64,000 nt of DNA. It comes from Acidimicrobiia bacterium. Its GTDB lineage: Bacteria > Actinomycetota > Acidimicrobiia > Spongiisociales > UBA4744. Below the pieces are notes generated by a model, which did not search any database, had not been told where the DNA came from, and was given only the letters and a program-made list of their open reading frames with translations. This document shows positions 9,125 through 18,371 of this stretch, piece after piece. The position numbers were made by a program, and so were the translations under genes. The stretch is from contig JAOTUY010000001.1 of the NCBI GenBank assembly GCA_029863625.1, positions 1-64,000 on the forward strand. Direction: 5' to 3'. The stretch's first letter is position 1. Each line of letters begins with the position of its first letter.

Positions 9125-10051
9125 ATGGCGCTCCGACAGGTTCTGGACACCCTCGATTTGCTCGACGGGTGGGTCACCGGGGACGAGGTGGCCGATAGAC
9201 TCCGCGGCCGGGGCCTGGAAGTCGAAACCACCGACGTTTCCCACGGCTCCGGTTCCACCACGTTTCTCCGGGTTCTTGTGCCGGGCGCCGACGGTCGTTC
9301 CGAAGGGAGCTCGGCACCCACCACCGGGATCATCGGTCGCCTCGGCGGAGTAGGAGCCCGGCCCGGGGCCGTCGGGATGGTTTCGGATGCCGACGGGGCG
9401 GTAGCGGCGGTCGCCGCGGCTCTGAAGCTGGCGTTGATGCGGGATCGGGGAGATCTCCTGTCGGGCGACGTGATCATCACCACACACATCTGCCCCGACG
9501 CCCCGACCATTCCTCACGACCCAGTGCCGTTCATGGGTCCCCCGGTACCGATGGCGACGATGAATACGCACGAGGTAGATCCCCGCATGGACGCGGTGCT
9601 CTCAATTGATGCCACCAAGGGCAACCGGGTTCTCAATCACCGCGGCTTCGCCATTACGCCGACCGTCAAGGAGGGATACATCCTGCCGGTCGCTCCAGAT
9701 CTGTTGGACCTGTACGAATGGGTGGCCGGCCGCCCGGCCAGAGTGCTTCCACTATCGACCTACGACATCACGCCATACGGCAACGGTCTCTACCACGTCA
9801 ACAGCATCTTGCAGCCGGCCGTTGCCACCACGGCTCCTGTGGTCGGTATCGCGACAACGGCTGTGACGGTGGTTCCGGGGACCGCCACGGGCGCCAACCA
9901 TCCCACCGACATCGCCGGCGTCGTTCGATACTGCATTGAGGTGGCCAAAGGGCTGGGCTCCGGCATGCTCAGCCTTTTCGACGCAGATGAGTTCGCCCAC
10001 GCCGTGGCTCTGTACGGGTCGATGACTCGTCTTCAGGGAGGTGACGCGTGA
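9125..10051 (+). CDS. DUF1177 family protein
   Basis: A 308-residue protein recognised as DUF1177. It starts MALRQVLDTLDLLDG, followed by GIIGRLGGVGARPG, VSDADGAVAA, TTHICPDAPTIPH, DATKGNRVLNHRG and ITPYGNGLYHVNSILQPA. The His, Asp and Glu residues in these blocks resemble a peptidase or amidohydrolase metal site, but no member is well characterised biochemically. I start at 9125 because this is the family N terminus; the open frame reaches 9023 inside the divergent gene. The neighbouring M24 peptidase, PLP enzyme and peptide-type transporter hint at peptide or amino-acid-derivative catabolism (inference). Confidence 0.85.
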   Translation: MALRQVLDTLDLLDGWVTGDEVADRLRGRGLEVETTDVSHGSGSTTFLRVLVPGADGRSEGSSAPTTGIIGRLGGVGARPGAVGMVSDADGAVAAVAAALKLALMRDRGDLLSGDVIITTHICPDAPTIPHDPVPFMGPPVPMATMNTHEVDPRMDAVLSIDATKGNRVLNHRGFAITPTVKEGYILPVAPDLLDLYEWVAGRPARVLPLSTYDITPYGNGLYHVNSILQPAVATTAPVVGIATTAVTVVPGTATGANHPTDIAGVVRYCIEVAKGLGSGMLSLFDADEFAHAVALYGSMTRLQGGDA

Positions 10052-10118
10052 CCTCCATGGTCTTCTTTTTCAACCGACTGCAGAACAGCGCTGTCGGGCG
10101 ACGCGGTCCGCGGCACCC

Positions 10119-11351
10119 TTATTGAGTGACCAGGGCTTCCTCCAAGGCCGCCAGATTGGGTTCGATCAGCGGAACCTGGGGAAGGGTCGCCGCGGTGGCT
10201 TCAATGTCTTTGAGCCCGCCGGAGGTGCCGATCATCACCACAACGGCTTCCCTGGAGACGAGCTTTCGTGCGACAAGTCGTTCGACGGCCGGGAGGCAGA
10301 TCGCGGCCGATGGCTCCAAATAGCACCCTGCCGACGCCAAGCGTCGCTGCGCATCGAGGATCTCAGCGTCATCGCCCACAACGACCGCCGTGCCATCGCT
10401 CTCTCTGAGAGCTCGGACGCCTTGCGCGGTTGCCACTGTGCTGGCGACAGAGAACGCAACACTCGTCCCCCCACCAACACGTTGGGGGGTTGTTGAGCCC
10501 GATTGGAGAGTGGCCCAGTACGGCCCCAATGGTTCCGCGGCCACGAGACGCGGCAGATGCGAGATCTTCCCGAGGCACAACAACTCCTGGAACCCTCGGT
10601 GGATCCCGATGAGGCCGTCTCCATAGGCGACAGGCACCACGACGATATCAGGACACTCGGAGAGTTGTTCGACCAGTTCATAGGCGATCGTCTTATACCC
10701 CTCGATGCCGTACGGGTTCGATCCGACCGGTGGATCGGTCAGCCCTGACAAAGGGACCCACCCACGTAGGCCGACGGCCTCCCGCATCACAGTCCAGCGA
10801 TCGGCCGAATCGGAGACTGCGACTACCTCGGCTCCGTAGACCTGCATGAGAACCTTCATGGTCAGAGGCACAGAGGTCAAAGTCAGAACGACACAACGGA
10901 GGCCGGCAGCCGCCGCATAGGCTGCCGCTGCGGCGCCGTGATTGCCGGTGGTTCCCACCACAACGGTGTCCGCTCCGTCGGCCCGGGCTCGGGTCACGGC
11001 GACTGCAGCGAGTCGGTCCTTGTAGGACCAGGTGGGATTACGGGACTCATCTTTCAAATACAGGTTGGCAAGGCCGACGGATGTGCCCAGGCGTGAGAGC
11101 CGGAGCAGTGGGGTGTTGCCTTCCTCCAGGCTGACCGGGTCGATCCCCTCCGGCAAGGGGAGCAATCGACGGTGGCGGAAGATCCCCGGGGCGGAGACAT
11201 CCGGGCGTACATCAATCTCGATGTCGAACTCGGGGTGCACATTGACGGGAGACCCGTCGGCGGCGCACCGTGAACACCCGGCGAAGATGGCAGCACCCGA
11301 GGTTTCCGTCTGACAGTTCGGACATACGACTCGGCCTGTGTAGCCACTCAT
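10119..11351 (-). CDS. Threonine-synthase-like PLP-dependent enzyme
   Basis: A 410-residue fold-type II PLP enzyme. An N-terminal zinc ribbon (Cys10, Cys13, Cys26, Cys29) precedes the catalytic core. NPTWSYKDRLAA carries the PLP lysine, and GTTGNHGAAAAAYAAAAG and GTSGG bind phosphate. True threonine synthases have a similar layout, but this one lies in a catabolic cluster beside a peptidase and oxidoreductases, so it may be a lyase or dehydratase acting on an unusual hydroxy-amino acid. It overlaps the M24 gene by four bases (ATGA) and converges on the DUF1177 gene. Confidence 0.82.
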   Translation of the reverse strand: MSGYTGRVVCPNCQTETSGAAIFAGCSRCAADGSPVNVHPEFDIEIDVRPDVSAPGIFRHRRLLPLPEGIDPVSLEEGNTPLLRLSRLGTSVGLANLYLKDESRNPTWSYKDRLAAVAVTRARADGADTVVVGTTGNHGAAAAAYAAAAGLRCVVLTLTSVPLTMKVLMQVYGAEVVAVSDSADRWTVMREAVGLRGWVPLSGLTDPPVGSNPYGIEGYKTIAYELVEQLSECPDIVVVPVAYGDGLIGIHRGFQELLCLGKISHLPRLVAAEPLGPYWATLQSGSTTPQRVGGGTSVAFSVASTVATAQGVRALRESDGTAVVVGDDAEILDAQRRLASAGCYLEPSAAICLPAVERLVARKLVSREAVVVMIGTSGGLKDIEATAATLPQVPLIEPNLAALEEALVTQ

Positions 11352-12508
11352 CCGTCCACCACCCGCAAGCTACGGTCCGAGTGATTGAGGCGTTGGTTAC
11401 CGTCGGCTGTGATGACCACTGTGTCTTCGACCATCATCCCGCCCCACCCGATCTCATAGAAAGGTGTCTCAAAACAGAGGACCATGCCCGATTGCAGAGG
11501 AAGCTCCGTGCCCGGCGAAACAATCGGCGGCTCGTATACCTCTCGACCGATCCCGTGGCCGCAGTGGTGGCGCCGATAGGGCCGCAGACCGGCGTCTTCC
11601 ACCGATTCCACTGCGGTTGCAAACAAGGTGGAGGCGAGCACCCCTGGGGCGGCGATGCGGAGTTGAGCGTCCTCGCCGGCCTTGATCGCCTCATAGCGCC
11701 TGACCTGGAGGTCGCTGGGTTCACCCAGCACAGCGGTTCGCCCCAGATCAGACCAGTACCCGTCGTAGGTGCATCCGACGTCGAATCTCAAGAGTTCGCC
11801 TTTTTGCCAAAGCCGGCTGGTCGGGTGCGCGTCGGAGAGTGCACTGCGCTCCCCCGAGGTAACGACGATGAAACGAGGAGTGCCTCCCCCGGCTGCCATC
11901 GTCGTGCCGACCACAGCAGCCAGGTCCCGTTCGGACACTCCGGAAGAAGCAGTCGCCAGCGCGGCCTGGATGCCCTCGTCGGCCAGCCGAGCAGCCTCAG
12001 CCAGGCGGTCCACTTCGGCCTTGAGCTTGACGGACCGCACGGTCTGCATCCACTGACCGACACTCTCGAATCGGAGACCAGGGACCTGGGCGGCCAGCGC
12101 AGCTGGTTCATCAAGTCCTCCATCGACTCCCACCCGGCCTGCAACACCGAAGCGGCGGATCGCGCTCGAGAAGGCGCCGGCAAGGTTTTCGTGACGTCTG
12201 GCGATTGTCGGGTTCAGCTGGTCCTGGTGGGCGGTTTCGAAAAAGAATGTGCCGAATGGTTCGATGTAGTCGAGCGCGAGGTGCTCGCCGGCCGCCCCGA
12301 CGTCGGCGGCCGGCGCGACCAGGATCACGTCAGTTTGGCTCACGATTGCAACCATCTGGTGGGTGGGGAAGATATCACCGGCCACGCTGCGATAGCCGGT
12401 TACGTATCCGACGTTCTCTCGTGAACCCAATACCAACCAATCGAACGGTGTTCGGTCCATGTGCTCTCGCAACCGGGAGAGCGTTGCAGTGGCCAGCGGG
12501 TCAGACAT
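11348..12508 (-). CDS. M24 family metallopeptidase (Xaa-Pro peptidase-like)
   Basis: A 386-residue creatinase/aminopeptidase P-type protein. An N-terminal creatinase domain (WLVLGSRENVGYVTGY) is followed by the pita-bread M24 domain with all five metal ligands visible: two Asp in FDVGCTYDGYWSDLGR, His in HHCGHGIG, Glu in CFETPFY and Glu in MVEDTVVI. Such enzymes cleave Xaa-Pro bonds or act on creatine-like amidino compounds. The ATG at 12508 follows GGGAGG at five-base spacing and overlaps the end of the LLM gene by eight bases. The frame extends to 12694, but that part is low-similarity sequence inside the LLM gene. Confidence 0.9.
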   Translation of the reverse strand: MSDPLATATLSRLREHMDRTPFDWLVLGSRENVGYVTGYRSVAGDIFPTHQMVAIVSQTDVILVAPAADVGAAGEHLALDYIEPFGTFFFETAHQDQLNPTIARRHENLAGAFSSAIRRFGVAGRVGVDGGLDEPAALAAQVPGLRFESVGQWMQTVRSVKLKAEVDRLAEAARLADEGIQAALATASSGVSERDLAAVVGTTMAAGGGTPRFIVVTSGERSALSDAHPTSRLWQKGELLRFDVGCTYDGYWSDLGRTAVLGEPSDLQVRRYEAIKAGEDAQLRIAAPGVLASTLFATAVESVEDAGLRPYRRHHCGHGIGREVYEPPIVSPGTELPLQSGMVLCFETPFYEIGWGGMMVEDTVVITADGNQRLNHSDRSLRVVDG

Positions 12509-13529
12509 CCACGCCTCCCGATCTCCTGATGACGGAGGCGGCGAAGGCTTCCATCTGATTGAGGGTTTCCTCCACTGTGTCCGCTGCGAACAACAGCCCG
12601 GCAAAGGTGCGAACGCCCGCGTCGGTGTACTCCTCGATCCTCTCGATAACCTCTGCCTCGGTGCCAACCAAGTTGCGCGAGCCGAGGTCGTCACGGAGTT
12701 TCCCCCTCATCGTGGAGTCCTCCAAGGAGGCCAGGTGGGAATACACCTGCGCTGAGCGGAATCGCTTTTCGGCAGCTCGATGTGAATCACCGATCGAGAC
12801 AACGAGTTGTAGGGCCGGTTCAAACGACGCGGGCAGTGCCCTGCCGTCATTCTCGGCGATGAGAGAGATGTCGGCTAGACCGGCCCGATACTCATCCGGG
12901 GTGAGACATGCTGGCAGCCACCCGCCGGCGAGATTGGCCGCCCGGCGCCGCGCTCCGGGCGAGTTGCCGCCCGACAGGATGGGGAGGGGTTCTTGAACGG
13001 GCTTGGGGTAGTTCTCGATGTCCGCAAATGAGATGTATTCGCCGGTGAATGATGCTCGTCGCTCGTTGAAGAGCCGGGCGAGGGCCTCCATGAATTCGGC
13101 CGCGTGCTTGCCACGATGTAGCGGTTGGCCGGGGGCAAGAGCTTCGATCTCCTCGCGGTAGGCGCCGATTCCAACGCCCAGGACAAGCCGCCCTCCCGAC
13201 AGATGGTCGAGAGTGGCCGCTTGCCGGGCGACCATGACCGGATGATGAAACGGCATCACCAGGACACACGTGGCCAGCCTGAGCCGAGTGGTACGGGCGG
13301 CCACAAACGCTAGATACTGGAGAGGGTCGTAGAAGCGAGGAGGTTCGTCGTATTCCGCCCGCACGTAACGCTGGGTCGTGATGTGGTCGTTACCCCAGAC
13401 TGACTCGAATCCCAGTCGCTCCGCGTCGACCGCGAGCTGGATGGCCTGGGAGATGTCTGCGTACGGGATTGGGTACATCATTCCTTCGGTGGCGGTTGGA
13501 ACGCCCAATCCGAAGCGGAGGCCGGTCAT
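12501..13529 (-). CDS. LLM class oxidoreductase (probably F420-dependent)
   Basis: A 342-residue luciferase-like monooxygenase-family protein. The TIM-barrel signature is clear: ERLGFESVWGNDH, RLATCVLVMPFHHPV, LDHLSGGRLVLGVGIG and PILSGGNSPGARRRAANLA. In actinobacteria most such proteins use F420 rather than FMN. It heads a minus-strand operon of LLM, M24 peptidase and PLP enzyme, divergent from the KdgD-like gene at 13625. A 95-base gap holds both promoters. The substrate is unknown; a second LLM protein is encoded at 15044-16030. Confidence 0.87.
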   Translation of the reverse strand: MTGLRFGLGVPTATEGMMYPIPYADISQAIQLAVDAERLGFESVWGNDHITTQRYVRAEYDEPPRFYDPLQYLAFVAARTTRLRLATCVLVMPFHHPVMVARQAATLDHLSGGRLVLGVGIGAYREEIEALAPGQPLHRGKHAAEFMEALARLFNERRASFTGEYISFADIENYPKPVQEPLPILSGGNSPGARRRAANLAGGWLPACLTPDEYRAGLADISLIAENDGRALPASFEPALQLVVSIGDSHRAAEKRFRSAQVYSHLASLEDSTMRGKLRDDLGSRNLVGTEAEVIERIEEYTDAGVRTFAGLLFAADTVEETLNQMEAFAASVIRRSGGVDV

Positions 13530-13624
13530 CCTCGATCTCCATTCCTGGCCTCTCTAACTTTCACCTGTTCCTCCCTCGGCACTTCTGGAGATAATCTATA
13601 GGTTGGTCCCCTTGGAAGGAACTC

Positions 13625-14542
13625 ATGGACGACTCGGCGATCGGATCGTTTCGAAACTCGCTCAGGAGTGTCGGAGTCACCCCGGTGACACCGTTTCATG
13701 ATGATCTCCGCAAAGTCGACGAGGAGGGCTTGCGATCAAACCTCGAGTACCTGGTCGAGAGAGGCGTCACGCTTCTGTATCCGTGTGGGAACACAGGTGA
13801 GTTCACCTCGCTATCGCTTGATGAGTGGACTGTGGTTGTCGAAATCACCCTCGAAGTGGCCTCCGGCCGCGCGGTGGTTGCGCCAGGCGTTGGCCACGGC
13901 TTCAGCACCGCTCGGGAGATGTTACGGAGGGCTGCCGACCTAGGAGCCGATGGAGCCCTGCTGATGCCACCTCATCCCGCATACCTGGCGGATTCCGGAG
14001 TCAGCGCCTACCTGTCCGGTCTCGCCGACTTCGGGGCTCTGCCCGTGGTGGTCTACAAGCGGAGCGGATGGCCAACGGATCGCACCCTTGTCGATCTCGT
14101 CGGAAACTCACCGGTGGCCGGGGTGAAATACGGTGAGAACGACATTTCGGCATTTGCTCGCAACGTGGCAGCGGCCGATCCCGGTTTGGTCTGGACGTGC
14201 GGTATCGCTGAACGGTACGCCCCTTTCTTTGCGGACGCGGGCGCCGGGGGTTTCACGTCCGGTCTGGCCAATGTTGCCCCCCACCTGGCACTGGGTCTGT
14301 TCGAAGCTCTCGAAAGCGGTGACCGAACCGAGTCGATGGTTCTCCGCGAGCGCTGTTTGCCCTTCGAAGACATACGGGCAAGAGATGGAGCTGCCAACAA
14401 CGTGGGAGGGGTCAAGGCGGCCATGGACGCCCGCGGCCTGGTTGGGGGCCGAGTCCGACCCCCCATGCGGGACCTCGACGCAGCCACTGTTCAGGAGGTT
14501 CGCGAAATAGTGACCGGTTGGTTCGGGGGATTCGACTCATGA
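13625..14542 (+). CDS. Dihydrodipicolinate synthase family protein, KdgD-like
   Basis: A 305-residue TIM-barrel Schiff-base aldolase/dehydratase. It has GVTPVTPFHDD, CGNTGEFTSLS (pyruvate-carboxylate loop), VVVYKRSGW (Tyr that relays protons) and VAGVKYGEND, where the Lys forms the Schiff base. The C-terminal part (IRARDGAANNVGGVKAAMDARGL) resembles 5-dehydro-4-deoxyglucarate dehydratases more than lysine-pathway DapA, so a role on a 2-keto-3-deoxy sugar acid is plausible. GGAAGGA lies six bases before the ATG. The region with the KDPG aldolase and sugar kinase at 25 kb supports sugar-acid breakdown (inference). Confidence 0.85.
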   Translation: MDDSAIGSFRNSLRSVGVTPVTPFHDDLRKVDEEGLRSNLEYLVERGVTLLYPCGNTGEFTSLSLDEWTVVVEITLEVASGRAVVAPGVGHGFSTAREMLRRAADLGADGALLMPPHPAYLADSGVSAYLSGLADFGALPVVVYKRSGWPTDRTLVDLVGNSPVAGVKYGENDISAFARNVAAADPGLVWTCGIAERYAPFFADAGAGGFTSGLANVAPHLALGLFEALESGDRTESMVLRERCLPFEDIRARDGAANNVGGVKAAMDARGLVGGRVRPPMRDLDAATVQEVREIVTGWFGGFDS

Positions 14543-14651
14543 AGACCGCTGACTTTTCCCAACATCGTCGGGTCCAGCTGGCTTGCGACCTGCGGTCAGG
14601 AAGCCGATATCCAGACCAAGGTGGTGTTCGTCGATCCGAAGAGGGCATGAC

Positions 14652-15047
14652 ATGAGCGAACAGGTCACCCGTATGGTTGTCGAGGACCTCTACAAAGCCT
14701 ATTTCGCCGGTGATCCGGAAGGCATGCTGGCGACCATGTCGGATGAGGTCGAAGTTCGGTTTCTGGGCCGGGGAGCGTTTCGCGGCATCGACGCGTCGCG
14801 ACAATTCCTTACGTCCAATACAGCCAATTTGATCGACCTCGACTTCCGGATTCGCCGGTTCATCGTTGACGGTGAGTTCGCCGCGGCGGTCTGGGATGAA
14901 TCCGCCACCACGATCCACGGTGATCCCTACCAGAACCAAGGGGTGGATGTCTTCCGGGTCGAGGGCGGCGAGATCACGGTCCTGCACGAAAACAACAACG
15001 TGCTGGTGCACCGGGATGCCTTCGGCGGAACTGAGCAGCCGAGCTAG
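14652..15047 (+). CDS. SnoaL/NTF2-like protein
   Basis: A 131-residue NTF2-like protein with LYKAYFAGDPEGMLATMSDEVEV at the N terminus, LIDLDFRIRRFIVDGEFAAAVW in the middle and GVDVFRVEGGEITVLHE at the C terminus, a typical SnoaL layout. It is the intact paralogue of the frameshifted gene at 6911-7293. I start at 14652, where GAAGAGGG precedes the ATG; the longer frame to 14583 has no family similarity. It follows the KdgD-like gene by 109 bases and its end overlaps the convergent LLM gene by four bases. Possibly an isomerase, dehydratase or ligand-binding protein. Confidence 0.78.
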   Translation: MSEQVTRMVVEDLYKAYFAGDPEGMLATMSDEVEVRFLGRGAFRGIDASRQFLTSNTANLIDLDFRIRRFIVDGEFAAAVWDESATTIHGDPYQNQGVDVFRVEGGEITVLHENNNVLVHRDAFGGTEQPS

Positions 15048-16030
15048 AGCAGCGGTATGACTTCGGCGGAGGTGAGTTCGACGAGTTCTGAGACACGGTC
15101 CGTCGGCGTCGGAAAGAGCGCTACTGTGTCCACGCCCGCCTCATAGAACTGGTTGATCTTGGCGGCGCACTCCGCGGGACTTCCGGCCACCGTCAGTTCT
15201 TCGATCCACCTGCCGGGCATCTCTCTCTCCAGCGCTTCTGCGCCACCGCGATCGATGATCTCTTGGAGCTGGTCGGAGATGCCGTGGACGTCTGTCAACG
15301 AGTTTGGGCCGTTCGACTTGTAGAAGGCGAGCGGACCTCGCACAGCCTCTCGGGCTGCGGCGCCGTCGGTGTCGACTGAGTAGAGGGCAAACATGGTGAT
15401 CCGATGTGCATCGGTACGATGTCCCCTCTGGCGGCCTTCTTCGATGCGGTCGCGCGCCCACCGCACGTACTCGAGGCTGGCCGCCACCGAAAAGATGGAG
15501 CCGTCGGCGATTTCCCCCGACAGCTGTAGCATCTTCGGCCCGATGACCCCCATGTGCACCGGCGTTGGAGAAGCCTCCGGGTAGGCGAGCTGCACCCGAT
15601 CAAACGAGTGGACGCTTCCCTTGTGGGTCAGTTCATCCCCGCGGAGGAGACTGCGCAAACCGGTGACCGAGTCTCGTAGCGCACCGAGCGTGGTCGATGG
15701 ATAGAGGCTCATCTGTCGGACCCAGCCGGGAACCCCGAGGCCAATGCCAGCAGTGAGCCGGCCCGGATGCACGCGGCTGATTGTTGAAATCTCCATCGCC
15801 AGTAAGGCCGGGTGTCTGACGACTGCGGACACAACACCGAGCCCGACCTTGATCTGGTTCGTGGCTTCAAGTGCCAGGACCGCTCCCGAGATTCCTCCCG
15901 TGAAGAAGAAATCCTCCGCCAGCCAGAGTTCGTCGAATCCGCACTCCTCGGCGGTTGCTGCCGCGCCAGGTAGTTGTTCCGGCGCTACCGTGCTGCCGAG
16001 TACTAGACCGAGGCCCCGGTCGTCGCTCAT
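15044..16030 (-). CDS. LLM class oxidoreductase (probably F420-dependent)
   Basis: A 328-residue luciferase-like protein. GFDELWLAEDFFFTGG, VGLGVVSAVVRHPALLAMEISTI and GRLTAGIGLGVPGWVRQMS are the LLM barrel motifs, and IGPKMLQLSGEIADGSIFSV is the conserved late block. Distinct from the LLM at 12501 (little sequence in common beyond the fold), so the two probably act on different compounds. Divergent from the SnoaL-like gene at 16099, with under 70 bases between starts. The cofactor assignment to F420 is from family habit in actinobacteria, not from a specific residue. Confidence 0.86.
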   Translation of the reverse strand: MSDDRGLGLVLGSTVAPEQLPGAAATAEECGFDELWLAEDFFFTGGISGAVLALEATNQIKVGLGVVSAVVRHPALLAMEISTISRVHPGRLTAGIGLGVPGWVRQMSLYPSTTLGALRDSVTGLRSLLRGDELTHKGSVHSFDRVQLAYPEASPTPVHMGVIGPKMLQLSGEIADGSIFSVAASLEYVRWARDRIEEGRQRGHRTDAHRITMFALYSVDTDGAAAREAVRGPLAFYKSNGPNSLTDVHGISDQLQEIIDRGGAEALEREMPGRWIEELTVAGSPAECAAKINQFYEAGVDTVALFPTPTDRVSELVELTSAEVIPLL

Positions 16031-16098
16031 ACTCTTTCTCCGTGGTCAGGTTTCAGCATGATATGTTCAGTCTTGTTGCAGTGCAGGGAGTGACTGAA

Positions 16099-16482
16099 GT
16101 GACCGAAGCACGTGAAGCCGCCCGCACCCTCGTGAGTCGGCTGGTCGAGGCCTACAATGCCAAGGACCTGGACACCATCGCCGGCTTGTATCGCGAGGAC
16201 GCGCGGTACTGGAGTGCCCTCGGTGATTGGCAGGGCGGCCGCCCGGCGATCCTTTCGCACATCAAGGAGTTGCATCGTCGGTTGCCGAATGAGCAGATGG
16301 CGGTCAGGGTCCTGGTAACCGACGGCGATACCGTGGTCGTCGAGTTCGTGAGTACGGGGAGGGATCCGTCCGGACGGCCTTATGAACTGGACTTCACGGA
16401 AGTAATCGACTTGGTCGACGGCAAGATCGCGATGGTCAAGGTGTATCTGGATCCGGACGAGGTAGCTCGGATCATGGGTTGA
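16099..16482 (+). CDS. SnoaL/NTF2-like protein
   Basis: A 127-residue NTF2-like protein: LVSRLVEAYNAKDLDTIAGLYREDARYW, then VLVTDGDTVVVEFVSTGRD and LDFTEVIDLVDGKIAMVKVYLDP. This pattern is close to SnoaL/limonene-epoxide-hydrolase-like ketosteroid-isomerase folds. The GTG at 16099 follows AGGGAG at eight-base spacing. An ATG at 16063 and a GTG at 16090 in the same frame are possible, so the start is uncertain. Its last 11 bases overlap the convergent ABC ATPase gene. Confidence 0.75.
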   Translation: MTEAREAARTLVSRLVEAYNAKDLDTIAGLYREDARYWSALGDWQGGRPAILSHIKELHRRLPNEQMAVRVLVTDGDTVVVEFVSTGRDPSGRPYELDFTEVIDLVDGKIAMVKVYLDPDEVARIMG

Positions 16483-17437
16483 CTTCGTAGGCTTGACTTG
16501 GGCTCGTCACGGCGAAACATTCGACTCGCCGACCGTCCGGCAATGAGATCAGAGTCGGTTGCTCGGTCCGGCAACGAGTATGGACCAGTGGACACCGATC
16601 CTGGAAGGAGCATCCTTGGGGAAGCGCGCTGGGGCTAGGGGTCTCTCCTTCCAGGATGATCCGAGTGCCGCGATTGTCCAGGTCCATGGAAGGGACCGCC
16701 GACAGCAGAGCTTTGGTATACGGGTGTTGGGGGTCCTCGAATACCTGCTCGGTTGGAGCCTCTTCGACGATCCGGCCCAGGTACATGACGGCCACACGGT
16801 CGGCGATCTTTCGAACCGTCGAGAGGTCATGGCTGATGAACAGGTAGGCCACGCCGCGTTCGTCCTGGATCGACCGAAGCAGCGCGATGATCCGACCGCG
16901 GACCGATTGGTCCAGACTCGAAGTTGGCTCGTCGAGGACCACGAGGTCGGGCTCGGGCATCAGTGCACGCGCGATCGCGATCCGTTGTTGCTGCCCGCCC
17001 GACAGTTGTCGGGGTGTTCGTCGCAGGTAGTCGGGTCCCAGGCCGACGAGCCGCAATACTACGTCGACTCGTTCGGCGACCTGGTCGGCTGCCGACGCAT
17101 GGAGTAGACGCAAGGGCTCAGAGAGGGTCGTGGCGACCCGCATCCGGCGATTCAGGGATTGGGATGGGTGCTGAAATACCATTTGCACCCGCCGGCGGTA
17201 CTCGGGTTTGCCCAGCTTCCCGTCGAGCGTCTCACCGTCGAAGATGATCTCGCCCTCCGTGGCCGCCTGGAGCCCGACGACAACCCGTCCCAATGTGGTT
17301 TTTCCGCATCCGGATTCGCCGACCAGGCCGAGGGTTTCGCCCGGCGCGATCTCTAGGTCGACACCCCGGACGGCCGGTACTCGATTCCTCCCGTGACCGA
17401 AGGACTTGCGCAACCCGCGTACCTCAAGGAGCGCCAA
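16472..17437 (-). CDS. Oligopeptide-type ABC transporter ATP-binding protein (OppF/DppF-like)
   Basis: A 321-residue ATPase. Walker A is [15 protein letters not shown], the signature [17 protein letters not shown], and Walker [14 protein letters not shown]. The C-terminal extension with [14 protein letters not shown] (four Cys) is the Opp/Dpp-type oligopeptide-transporter domain. It powers import together with the second ATPase. I chose TTG at 17437: AGGAGG lies six bases upstream and the product starts [14 protein letters not shown], as expected for the family. It overlaps the preceding ATPase gene by 14 bases. Confidence 0.9.
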   Translation of the reverse strand: MALLEVRGLRKSFGHGRNRVPAVRGVDLEIAPGETLGLVGESGCGKTTLGRVVVGLQAATEGEIIFDGETLDGKLGKPEYRRRVQMVFQHPSQSLNRRMRVATTLSEPLRLLHASAADQVAERVDVVLRLVGLGPDYLRRTPRQLSGGQQQRIAIARALMPEPDLVVLDEPTSSLDQSVRGRIIALLRSIQDERGVAYLFISHDLSTVRKIADRVAVMYLGRIVEEAPTEQVFEDPQHPYTKALLSAVPSMDLDNRGTRIILEGETPSPSALPQGCSFQDRCPLVHTRCRTEQPTLISLPDGRRVECFAVTSPSQAYEVNP

Positions 17438-18371
17438 TTCGACCCTCCTCGGGTAAGAAGCAAGCCGACCGGTGACCTTCAATGACGGTCCGGAGTGGTG
17501 GGAACTGACCGCAGGCTTCGAAAACGTACGGACAGCGGTGGCCGAATCGGCATCCCGCTAAAGCGAAATTGGCTCCCTTTTCTTCAACGCGGGGGTCGAC
17601 CTCGCGCTCGACTGCGTCAAACAGGAATTGCGTGTAGGGGTGGAGTGGTTGTGTGAAGACTCCGCGAAGCGAACCGGTCTCCATCACCTGTCCGCCGTAC
17701 AACACGGTTACCCGATCGCACATCTCGGCGATGGCCCCGAGATCGTGGGTGATGAATAGAACCCCGCACCCAGTCTCCTGAACTAGATCGTTGATGAGGT
17801 CGAATATCTGGGCTTGGATTGTGACGTCGAGGGCAGTGGTTGGTTCGTCGGCAATCAGAATCCGAGGTTTGCAGGCGAGAGCCATCGCGATCATTACCCG
17901 CTGACACATCCCCCCCGACAGTTGGTGCGGGTACGCCCGGAAGACCCGTTTGGCCCCTGGGATTCCCACATGTGACAGTGCTGCCAGGGCCGCCGCCCGC
18001 GCCTTCTCTCTACTCGCGTTCTGGTTGGTTTCTATCACTCGCGCGATCTGCCGACCAATCCGCATGGTGGGATTCAGGGCACTGCGTGGATCCTGGAAGA
18101 TCATCGTCATCTGGTTGGCGGTGCGGTGAATCTCTCCCGTCCCGCTGTCCATCAGATCGCGACCCTCGAGTCGAACCGTTCCGCCCCGTTGTTCGATGCC
18201 TGATGGGAGCAGCCCCATAATGGCGAGTGAGGCCATCGTCTTGCCCGATCCGGACTCGCCTACGAGACCCATGACCTCCCCAGGCTCGACCGTGAAGCCG
18301 ACCTCGCGCAGTAGCGAGTGCGGACTTCGTTCGAGGCCAACGGTGAGTCCGTCGACCTCAAGCAGACTCAT
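17424..18371 (-). CDS. Oligopeptide-type ABC transporter ATP-binding protein (OppD/DppD-like)
   Basis: A 315-residue ATPase with Walker [15 protein letters not shown], signature [17 protein letters not shown] and Walker [15 protein letters not shown], plus the C-terminal [19 protein letters not shown]ys-containing extension of the Opp/Dpp family. The ATG at 18371 overlaps the permease stop as ATGA. The open frame upstream to 18509 lies inside the permease gene in another frame and is not part of the protein. It forms a heterodimer with the product of 16472-17437. Confidence 0.92.
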   Translation of the reverse strand: MSLLEVDGLTVGLERSPHSLLREVGFTVEPGEVMGLVGESGSGKTMASLAIMGLLPSGIEQRGGTVRLEGRDLMDSGTGEIHRTANQMTMIFQDPRSALNPTMRIGRQIARVIETNQNASREKARAAALAALSHVGIPGAKRVFRAYPHQLSGGMCQRVMIAMALACKPRILIADEPTTALDVTIQAQIFDLINDLVQETGCGVLFITHDLGAIAEMCDRVTVLYGGQVMETGSLRGVFTQPLHPYTQFLFDAVEREVDPRVEEKGANFALAGCRFGHRCPYVFEACGQFPPLRTVIEGHRSACFLPEEGRIGAP

